64,000 bases of DNA from Nematostella vectensis (lineage: Eukaryota; Cnidaria; Anthozoa; Actiniaria; Edwardsiidae): NCBI RefSeq assembly GCF_932526225.1, contig NC_064038.1:10229070-10293069 (forward strand), written 5' to 3'. The notes under the pieces were generated by a model. The model worked only from the letters and a program-made list of their open reading frames with translations, was not told where the DNA came from and did not search any database. This document shows, piece by piece, positions 47,601 to 59,600 of the stretch. Within the stretch, counting starts at the first letter, position 1. The number at the start of each line of letters is the position of its first letter. The position numbers were made by a program, and so were the translations under genes.

Positions 47601-50600
47601 GCGAAAATATAAAGCGAGCGAAAATCATTATCCTCTCCCCATATTTACAAGAATTCTTTTCCAAGAACCTTACCCCGAAATGCGCATAATTTGTATTCTA
47701 TTTGATTACTGCTGAATTGTTAAGAAAAACGAATGTTTGAAATTTAATTGTAAAACAATAATGGGGTATTTCCAAGCTGCTTCCAATAGCGCTTGTATAA
47801 ACGTGACTGATAAGGCTTTTGCGATGTTTTATCTAACGATACCTTATGTTTCTTTTGTGTTCTTTGGCCAGGGAATAATGTTATATCAGCAGCGGGTCTT
47901 GGCGGAGGGCTGCAATCCCTCTTCTGAGACAAAAGAAACATACTGTAAAAAGGCGCCTTCCCGTATTTAGACCAACCCCTTTTAGAAAAATCCCTGGATC
48001 CTCCCTCTATAAACGTATGAACATGGACCCACGATCTAAGGATATGTTTCTCAAACATAGTAAAATATATGTTCTACTGTTGACACTGTTAGGTAAACAG
48101 TACAAGGCAAACCACATATGGCAGACACAAAAACGTAGGAAGGAACTCCTAGCCTGTTGTGTTTCTAAGTTTCTCCGTGTTATCGCCCCCATCCGGGTCA
48201 AGCACACTTGACCTTATCTCGTTTATCCCCGTATCGATCACTTTGTCTGTACTATTTTCTCACAGATACTAATCATATGAAATCCGACAAGGGTGAGAAA
48301 ATGGTCTAGGCTAGGGTTTTAGGTTTCTATTTGTGTTATAAGACTATTTGCCGCCAAAATCCATCCATTTTTTTTTTTACTAACCATTGTGTTGTTCCAA
48401 GGTTGGTACTCGATGTTACATCCGCTTTGGTAAAATCTAGTAAGTACTTGTTTTTATAGCTCTCTTGGCTGTCCGTAGAGCAAAGAACTGGAAATGTTGA
48501 GTTTATCATCCACCCGATTGTCCGTCTTTTCAGTTGTCCCCCCAATTTGCTTTCACCTTTTCTCTGTTCTATATGTATGCATGTTTTACTCTGCGTTTCT
48601 GCATGTCTGTCTTTTCATCTCTCTTCCCTTTCCTCAAAGCTCCCAGATTTTCCATGTTCCCTTCTCCCATCTAGTTGTCATTTAAGGTTCCAGTCTCTAC
48701 TCGCCTCCAATCGTTTAAGTTCCCAGAATTCGCATTTTTACTTCCCTCGTCACAATTCCACAGAGACTAGCGCAAGCAAGGCAGTCAACTATGGCGCAGT
48801 GCCTGTGCTTCTACAGATGTTCTCTGATTGGCAGAGGACAGACCATCATAATCGTCAGACAGGCGTGCGAAAGGCCATCTTAGGAGTACTTAAGAGCATC
48901 ACCATGACCAGTAAGAATCAATCAATCAATTAATCATTCATTCAATCACTCAGTCGACCAATCAGTCAGTCGATCAATCAATCGGTAAATTATTCAATCT
49001 ATCAGCAATAGATTGAATCAATCGATCAATCAATCAGTCAATCAATCTATCTCTCAGTCATCCAATCGATAAACCAGTTCAGCAGTCAGTCAATCTATCA
49101 ATAGGCCAAGCAGTCAAGCGACCAACCAGTTATTCCATTTAGACAGTTAAATAATAATCCTCGTTTAACAAGAACAACAAAACTTCTAACTGAGAAGAGC
49201 TTATTACTTACTCTTTGTCATCAGAATCCGGCAAGAAGTCGTTTATCCAGGCTGACGGAATCAAGGTTCTCTACTCATTGTCGCTCGAGTGTCTGGAATG
49301 TAAGAGCCTGCACAACCTCAATCAGGCACAATAACAATCAGCATTACATGCACACCGTAACCTGTAATACTAACACGTCTTACGCACCGTTGTGCGTAAC
49401 GTGCCCTGCACACCGTAACCTGTAATGCTAATGCATGTCTTACGTAACGTTCCGTGCGTAACGTGCCCTGCACGTGTAATGCTAACACGTCTTACGCACC
49501 GTACTGTGCGTAACGTGCCCTGCACACCGTAACCTGTAATACTAACACGTCTTACGCACCGTTGTGCGTAACGTGCCCTGCACACCGTAACCTGTAATAC
49601 TAATGCATGTCTTACGTAACGTTCCGTGCGTAACGTGCCCTGCACGTGTAATGCTAACACGTCTTACGCACCGTACTGTGCGTAACGTGCCTTGCACACC
49701 GTAACGTGTAATGCTAATGCAGGTCGTGCGTAACGTACTGCGCGTTACATGCCCTGCACGTGTAATGCTAACACGTCTTACGCACCGTACTGTGCGTAAC
49801 GTGCCCTGCACACTGTAACCTGTAATAATAACGCATGTGTTACATAACGTTCCGTGCGTAACGTGCCCTGCACACTGTAACGTGTAATAATAACGCATGT
49901 GTTACGTAACGTTCCGTGCGTAACGTGCCCTGCACACTGTAACGTGTAATAATAACGCATGTCTTACGTAACGTTCCGTGCGTAACGTGCCCTGCACACT
50001 GTAACGTGTAATAATAACGCATGTCTTACGCAACGCTCCGTGCGTAACGTGCCCTGCACACTTTAACGTGTAATGCTAAAGCATGTTTGCGTACCGTACC
50101 TTGCGTACCGTACCGTGTACACTGTAACGTGTAATGGTAACGCTTGCCTTACGTATCGTACGGTGCGTAACATGCAATGCAAACTGTAACTTGTAATGCT
50201 AACGCATGTCATTCTTGCCGTGCCTTGCATATCGCACATTGTTTATACCCTGTGCCGTGCTATGTGTTTCGCGCACAGCGTGTTGTGCATGCACAGAGTG
50301 TCGTATAGCGGGTCTTGCATAGCGTGTCATGCATGCATAGCGTGTCGTGTAGCGTGTCTTACATAGCGTGTTGTGCATGCATAGAGTGTCGGTAGCGTGT
50401 CTTGCATAGCGTGTCGCGCATGCATAGCGTGTCCTGTAGCTTGTCTTGCATAGCGTGTCGTGCATGCATAGCGTGTCATGTAGCGTGTCTTGCAAAGCGT
50501 GTCATACATGCATATTGTCGTGTAGCGTGTCTTGCATAGCGTGTTATACATGCATAAAGTGCCGTGTAGCGTGTCTTGTATAGCGTGTCTTGCAAAGCGT

Positions 50601-53600
50601 GTCCTGTAGCGAGTCTTGTATAGCGTGTCGTGCATGCATAGTATCGTGTAGCGTGTCCTGCATAGCGTGTCATGCATGCAAAGAGTGTCGTGTAGCATGT
50701 CTTGCATAGCGTGTCGTGCATGCATAGTGTCGTGTAGCGTGTCTTGCATAGCGTGTCATACATGCATAGCGTGTCGTGTAGCGTGTCTTGCATAGCGTGT
50801 CGTGTAGCGTGTCTTGCATAGCGTGTCATACATGCATAGAGTGTCGTGTAGCGTGTCTTGCATAGCGTGTCCTGTAGCGTGTCATGTAGCGTGTCTTGTA
50901 TAGCGTGTCGTGCATGCATAGTGTCGTGTAGCGTGTCCTGCATAGCGTGTCGTGCATGCAAAGAGTGTCGTGTAGCATGTCTTACATAGCGTGTCGTGCA
51001 TGCATAGAGTGTCGTGTAGCGCGTCTTGCATAGGGTGTCGTGTAGCGTGTCGTGCATAGCGTGTCATACATGCATAGCGTGTCCTGTAGCGTGTCTTGCA
51101 AAGCGTGTCCTGTAGCGTGTCTTGTATAGCGTGTCGTGCATGCATAGAGTGTCGTGTAGCGTGTCGTGCATGCAAAGAGTGTCGTGTAGCATGTCTTGCA
51201 TAGCGTGTCGTGCATGCATAGAGTGTCGTGTAGCGTGTCTTACATAGCGTGTCGTGTAGCGTGTCTTGCATAGCGTGTCATACATGCATAGCGTGTCATA
51301 CATGCATAGCAGGTCGTGTAGCGTGTCTTGCATAGCGTGTCCTGTAGCGTGTCTTGAATAGCGTGTTGTACATGCATAGAGTTTTGTGTAGCGTGTCTTG
51401 CATAGAGGGTCATGCTCGTATAGAGTATCGTGTAGCGTGTCATGTACACCCTGTCTTGCATCACGTGTTGTGCAATACGTGCTGTGAAATGGTGTGGTGC
51501 ATAATGTTTACCGTGTCGTGAGCGCCATACCAGACCATAGCGTGCGTTTACCATAAGATATGCAGAGCTTTTAAAGCGCACTTGTATCTTTTCACAGCTC
51601 GTGAACTCGATAGCATTAACAACATCAGCAGCCAGATCCTACGCCGCTGCTTCCCCAAGAACAAACTCCCCATCACCACCCTCTCCTCGCCTCTAGCCTT
51701 CCCCCTCCTAAATCTCGATAGCGCAACCTTGTCATCCAAGGGGGAGCAGGAGCAGGTTGGCGAGGAAAGTGGGGAAGGTGAGTCCTCAGACGTGGAGTCA
51801 GAGGAGGATGTGAGCGGCTCTAACAGTCAGGAGGATCAAGAGGCTGAATCTGACTCTGCCGCTAGGTGCGGAGAGGGTGTGGCTGAGGAGAAGGCGGAGG
51901 AGAGGCGACCGAGGCCCAGAAACGACTTGCAGATGTACGAGCAGTTTTTTCCTGAGCAGCTGGAGTTCCAGGTAAGACAAGTCACGTACAGTCCCTCTCT
52001 AAGGCGGACACTTAAGGTACAGTAAATACAAGTCTTAAAGTCGAGATGAAAGAAAAGCTCTATATGTAGCTCAACCCCGACCAAGAACACCCACTTGTTA
52101 AAAACAGTTTTCAAAGTACAAATAAAAACAGAGAGAAGCTCATTAAACGTCCCCACATTACTACTCAGGTTTAGTCTGGCTACTTTTGAAAAACCTCCGC
52201 CCCTTGCAAATCGGAAGCCCATTAAACGTCCAACGTTACGATTTAGGTTGAGTCTGGCTATTTCTGAGGGACCTCCTCCCCTTGCAAATCGGAAGCTCAT
52301 TAAACACCCCCACATTACTACTCAGGTTTAGTCTGGCTATTTTTGAGGGACTTCCTCCCCTTGCAAATCGGAAGCTCATTAAACGTCCAACGTTGATTTA
52401 GGTTGAGTCCGACTATTTCTGAGGGACCTCCTCCCCTTGCAAATCGGAAGCTCATTAAACGTCCAACGTTACGATTTAGGTTTAGTCTGACTATTTCTGA
52501 GAGCCCCCTCCTCTTGCAAACAGAAAGCTCATTAACCACCCCCACACTACTACTCAGGTTTAGTCTGGCTACTTTTGAGGGACCTCCTCCCCTTGCAAAC
52601 CGGAAGCCAATTAACCTGCTTTTCTTTAACCTGCTTTTTATTAACCTGCTTGTCAGGTTGAGTCTGACGATTCTCTCGAGGAGGACGTACCATTACTACC
52701 AATCGTGATCCCTACCGCGACAGAGGATCCGCTTAGCCCTATGTCCAGCTTCTGCGGCCTGCACACCGCCAACGCCGACACTAACAAGACCTCGGTCACA
52801 AAACTTCCTGATGTGCATAGTCCTCACTTCAATTCGGTGGCCAGTCCGCCAAATCCAGCCTCCCTCAACCCCAGTCCAACGCAGACCACAGGCTCGCCGA
52901 CCTCTCAGGAGTCGACGAGGCTTGAGAGGAGAACAAGCGAGGATGGCGCGGGATCTGGGACTGAGTTCCGCGTGTACAGCGTGCTCCCGATCGTCAAGAG
53001 ACCGGCGCCAGATTTGTACGGTCACTACCCCCCTGGGGAGGCAGAACCCCTTGGTCAAAGGAAGGCTGGGTTACAAAGGTTAGCTTTTATGTCTAAAGGC
53101 CGACTCCCGTACCAAATTCTGAGATGAACCCAGCTATCCATATGCTCTTGACGAGGGAATAATGTTTTCGTTTTGGTATTAAAGACTCTCGGATTTTGAA
53201 AATGATCATTTATTTCTCCCTCCCCCCCCCCCCCCCCACCAATACAATAATTGTATTGTGTCGCGATATTCACTCATTCTTTTTCCCCACCAATACTATA
53301 ATTGTTTTGTGTCGCGATATTGACTCATTCCTTTTCCCCAACAATACTATAATTGTATTGTGTCGCGATATTCACTCATTCTTTTTCCCCCACCAATACT
53401 ATAATTGAATTCCGTCGCGATATCCACTCATTCTTTTTTCTCAACCTATAGGACAATGGTATTTCGCGACATTGACCGGCTGATCCAAGCCCATAAGGTT
53501 GTTGACAGGGTTGTGTTTGACCTCGATGCGCTCATACGCCAAGAGAGCACCGCAAACAGCACAGGCAACCAAATGAATGCGGACAAACCTGCGACAGAAC

Positions 53601-56600
53601 TTCGCAAAGGAAGTAACTCAAGCTCATCAAGGTATACTGTCGTGATCGTGTGATAGGTCGTAACTGGTTCTCTGATTAGTTGAAAGCCTCCCATTGAGCA
53701 ACACAGAATGTCCATCAACCACTCCTATGTTATTTTTGAAAATACAACGGTTTGTTCGCAAAGAAAATTCAAAATAACAATCTACAAATAAAGTCTGATA
53801 CGTTATTGATGATATTTCAATGAAATTTATCTCTGGTACTCGCTTGAATTAGCCGAAAGAAATGGATGCTTTGTGAAAATGGGGTATTGTGCAGGAGCAG
53901 AAAATGGCGACGTGATTTGCCTTCTTTAACGAATCAGAGCTAAAGGTTACGATACGTTAATATTGATGTTAGTGACAAGAGTTCTATATTCTCTTTATTC
54001 AGTGCGTCTGATTCTGATAGAATGTCGAGTAGCGATGACGGCAGCAAGGCCTTGCGATTCGAATCCAGATTTGAGTCGGGTAACTTGCGTAAAGCCATTC
54101 AGGTAAGCTCTTTCAGGAACATGACCTTTGACCAGCATGTCACTTGATAGGTCCAAACAAATCGCATGACATGTACCAATAAGTCACGTGCAGGACCTAA
54201 CAAGTCACGTGCAGGACCTAACAAGTCACGTGCAGGACCTTACAAGTCACGTGCAGGACCTTACAAGTCACGTGCAGGACCTTACAAGTCGAGTGCAGGA
54301 CCTAACAAGTCACGTGCAGCACCTTACAAGTCACGTGCAGCACCTTACAAGTCACGTGCAGGACCTTACAAGTCACGTGCAGGACCTAACAAGTAACATG
54401 ACATGACAAGTCACATGATACGACCCAATAATGTTACGTGACATCACCTAACAAGTCGCTTGACACGACCTAACAAGTCACACGACCCAAGTCACATGAT
54501 TTGACCTAAACTATTCACTGTGAATAGTTGCCTTTTTGAGGGGGAGCCCTCCTATGAGACTTTGTTTTGGGTTGGTGTCCATCATTCGGGTGAAATTCGA
54601 AGCCTGCGTTCGTTAGGTTAAAGATCGTATTGCGAAGATGCACGAAGATGCTCCGACCATGCCATGTGCTTTTGCTTCGTTTGGTAGTACAAAGAACGTC
54701 GACGATGCCTAAGACAAAGTCTTGAAGACGGCAATCCTGAATACACTGCTCCATGATTGCATTGACAAATGTGTGGCGATAAGCAGAACGTGTTTAATGT
54801 AGCCGTTACTAGAATAACAATAAACGTTGTTCTTCCCCCATGCGGTCCTTCAGTGCCTAGTTTCCTTTCTTGCAGGTTCGCGAATACGAGTATGATCTTA
54901 TCTTGAATCCGGATATCAACTGCCGCCACCATCACCAATGGTTCTACTTCGAGGTAATCACACCTTTCCTAAATACCACAAACGCTCTGTATCCATCCCC
55001 GGAACCGAGAGCATGGGGCCTAATATTGCACGTATATTATGTAGTCCATCATGCTTTGCGAGCGCGTTTGTATTTCCCATCATGCCTTGCGAGCTTGCAT
55101 ATCATGCCTTGTAGGATTCCTCTTTTTTGCCTTCCTGTTAAAATAACCTGCCAGAGCCCTTGTCTAGTAGTAGAGTATTAGCATATTAGGCAATGTTATC
55201 TTGGTTGGGAAAACCTCATCACAAAAGTGCAGGTAAAGCGAGTTGTTGCCTAGTTTTTGCATATTTCTCCCATGAATTTTGAAACTGAACTGATTCTAGG
55301 TGAGTAACATGGAGGCGGATGTACCGTACAGGTTCAACATCATCAATTGTGAAAAGATTAACAGTCAGTTCAACTTCGGTAAGTTTTATTTTCGCGATTA
55401 CTAGTTTTCCTTCTCGTACCACAGTTTGTGCCCTCTGATTGGTCACATTCACAATTTGAATATTCTTCTTACCACATTTTGCGCCCTCTGATTGATCACA
55501 TTCACAATTTGAATATTCCTCTTACCACATTTTGCGCCCTCTGATTGGTCACATTCACAATTTTAATATTCCTCGCACCACATTTTGCGCCCTCTGATTG
55601 GTCACATTCACAATTTTAATATTTCTCGTACCACTGTTTGTGCCCTCTGATTGGTCACATTCACAATTTGAATATTCCTCTTACCACATTTTGCGCCCTC
55701 TGATTGGTCACATTCACACTTTGGATATTTCTCGTACCACAGTTTGTGCCCTCTGATTGGTCAGTATTATCCTAATTTTTTTGCTCAACTTTGCAGTTTT
55801 TACGGATAAACTAACGGGGGAAAAAAACATCCTAAAACATAGCTTCATCTTTTGCTTTCGGTAAAAACACCAAGGAGATTGTGAATAAGCCGATGCAAAT
55901 GGATAGCAAAATGGCGTCTAACAGAGCCACGTGGTTTCTATATCCCAGGTATGCAGCCCGTCCTATACAGCATGCAAGAGGCGGTCGTAGAGGGGCGTCC
56001 CTGCTGGGCCCGCACGGGCGCTAACGTCTGTTACTATCGCAACTACTTCTCACGCAGCCAGGACTTGGGTGGAGGCCAGAAGAGTAAAACTTACTTCACG
56101 GCAACCTTCACCGTTACTTTCCCACATGCCGATGATGTCTGTTATTTAGCCTACCACTACCCCTACACTTATTCTATGCTACAGGTCTGTCTGTCTGTCT
56201 GTCTTCTTATCCATTTACATGTTTGCCTGTCGACCAGCGCTACTTTATTTTTATTTGTTGAACAACCTACTTGTTTTCTCCATGAATAGGAACATCTAGC
56301 GAATATTGAGTCGTCCATCGATTCTGATGTATATTATCGCCGATCCACATTATGCCACTCGTTGGCTGGCAACGCATGTGACGTCATAACCATCACGTCC
56401 AATCCGCGACACCGAGATGCTTACACATTAGATTCATTCAGTAAGTCAAGTTATCATCATCTTTAACATCGAAATAACTACCACCATCATAACATCATCA
56501 CCATCACGATAACTACCACAATTACCATCATCATCATCACCATCGCAATCACGATAACTACCATAATTGCCATCAACATCATCATCATCATCATCATCAC

Positions 56601-59600
56601 GATAACTACCATCGTCATCATCGTTATCCCTACGGGATCGTCATTTAAAGTTTTGAAAAAATAATCGTGCAAATGTCAAATTCTCAGATCCGTATAATTA
56701 TTTGTACTGACATGACGGAAAAACATGACGTGACGCGTCAAATAAGCCCATTTCACATCGAATAAGGCGGGGAATTTCTCTAAGTACTTAGTAACTTATA
56801 GCAAACAAAATGTGCGACTTTTTTTTAATTGATGCGACTATTTGTAAAGCGTCATTGAAATTTAAGCTTTTCGTCCCTGAGCTGATACACAGGGCAATGA
56901 TGATCAAGGAAAAATTTTCTTTAAAAAGCCAAAATCTGGTTATGTGCACTTCGGCCTCGCGTTATTTGTTTTTTTGAAAATCAGTCCGTAATACAAGGAA
57001 CCTATAGCCATTGTAAGAAATTGTGTCCTCTCTCTATCTGGAATTGCGCGTTTTCCAGGTTTTTCCGTCGTAGGGGCCGCTTCGCCTCAACTGCTGACCA
57101 TTATCTCATTTATTGTGCAGTCCAGTATCTTCATTCACTAACATAATGTACAATCACGCAACAACAAATAGCAGTATTTTCACGCTAAGTTTATTTATTT
57201 CAGGGAGCAGACCGTATGTATTCCTGTCTGCCCGAGTGCACCCTGGAGAGAGTAACGCCAGCTGGGTAATGAAAGGTAACGTCATAATAGTTTCCCTTTG
57301 TGACGGGCTGAACAGGCTGGGCTCTCCGGTTTGTTTTCTTGTTCAGGATCCCAGAGGCGCAAAAATAAAAATCAATTATATGCTCGCCACAGGTATCCCG
57401 AAACCCCCAAAACAGGACCTTCCAAACTAAATCACAGGAGAGGCGTCTAGCAGGCTACATTATAGGCTAGAAGTACGGAAGTCTATTCATAGTAAACACT
57501 AGCGTATGAGAACCTAGGACCTACAGGCTAAAATTTGGCATTTACCGCGCTCTTTTTTTAAGAACCTAATCAGCCTGGTGGCGAAGAATAGGGTCTCATT
57601 TCAAAGACACGAAAATGGTTTGTCAAAATTAATTTACGGTTGATAACAAGAAAAAAAAATATTTTTTTATATAAATGTTTGGTGCATTGTGTACTTGTGT
57701 ATGTACCCAAAGATCGGAGTGGATCTTTGGTGGACCAATCACTATCTATACTCCTAGCTCTGACCATTTTTTGAAGATAATTAAAGCCGCATTGTCACCA
57801 GTTTACTTCCGGTCGATTACGTATCAATCTCCGGTGATTTTTAATGGAGAACGCGAAAAATATTTCAAAATATTGAAAGCAGTGTGTTTATTGGAAGTTT
57901 CTTTGAGGATGTGATTGATAATTTAGAGCGGATGGCCTGTTTAATATCTCGGATTTTAACAGATTTTTTTGTCTTTTAACGGTTGAGGTTTCCGTCGGAC
58001 CTCCGGAAGTAAACTGGTGACAATGCGGCTTTAACCTAAGAGTCTTGGCCCGCGAAATGTGGGGCCGGGGGGTAGGGGGCTTTAGCCCCTCCTACATGAT
58101 AAATTTTCCCAAACATTCTAGTTCAACCCCCTTTCATCGTGATACAATTTCACTTCTCAGCCCACTCTTAAAACATACGCTGGCCCCTGAGAGTTTGTAA
58201 AATATGTAACAATCTGAGTTCTTACAGGCGTTTTGGAATTCCTGCTGAGTGCCTTCTACACGGCCAAGCACCTCCGTGATAGGTTTATCTTTAAAATCGT
58301 CCCAATGCTGAATCCGGATGGAGTCATTAACGGAAAGTAAGAACACAATGACTGCGTTACTAAGAACACAATGAATGCGTTACTAAGAACACAATGACTG
58401 CGTTACTAAACAACACAATGACTGCGTTACTAAGAACACAATGACTGCGTTACTAAGAACACAATGACTGCGTTACTAAGAACACAATGACTGCGTTACT
58501 AAGAACACAATGACTGCGTTACTAAGAACACAATGACTGCGTTAGTAAGAACACAATGACTGCGTTACTAAGAACACATTGACTGCGTTACTAAAGAACA
58601 TAATGACTGCGTTACTAAGAACACAATGACTGCGTTACTAAGAACACAATGACTGCGTTACTAAGAACACAATGACTGCGTTACTAAGAACACAATGACT
58701 GCGTTACTAAGAACACAATGACTGCGTTACTAAGAACACAATGACTGCGTTACTAAAACACAATGACTGCGTTACTAAGAACACAATGACTGCGTTATTA
58801 AAAATACAATGACTGCGTTACTAAAGAACATAATGACTGCGTTACTAAGAACACAATGACTGCGTTACTAAAAACACAATGACTGCGTTACTAAGAACAC
58901 AATGACTGCGTTACTAAGAACACAATGACTGCGTTACTAAGAACATAATGACTGCGTTACTGAGAACACAATGACTGCGTTACTAAAGAACACAATGACT
59001 GCGTTACTCGTTAAGCTCAAACGAAACACCGCCTGCTACGCCATGCTTACCCGATAATGTTTTGAGCTCAGTGCAACAAAATATAGTTGTTTCTTTGCTG
59101 ATGGCGTTCACATTAAAGTAGTGCTTTGTTTTGTCTCCCGGTAATAAATAGAATTTTGTACTGGGGAATGGTGCATTACCTGGTACCAAAACGTTTTTCG
59201 ACCTCCCTTTTGTAGGCATTGCTTCTTATCTTGAATATATTACCAAGCTCTATTTTGAGTTTTCTGTTGTAGCCATCTCTGCTTATCTTTACTTTGATAT
59301 CAAGACCTACTTTGACTTCTCTTATGAAACCATGTCTGCTTGTTTGGACTTTGTTATCGATATTGACTTGCAAATGCAGCCATTTCTGCGTGTTTTGATT
59401 TGTAACCATCGCTGCTTATCTTTACTTAAATATAAAGACTTGACTTTTCTTTTCTAGTCACCGCTGCTCGTTATCAGGGGATGATTTAAACAGAAAGTGG
59501 ATCAACCCAAGTATATTGCTCCACCCCACCATCTACCACACCAAGGGACTACTGCAATACATGCAGGCTACCGATAGAACGCCACTGGTAAGGATAAACC

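Noticed and set aside
50199-51581. Long minus-strand ORFs rich in [15 protein letters not shown]
   Set aside because: They come from the GTGTCGTG/GCATGCATAG satellite; the composition is purely repetitive.
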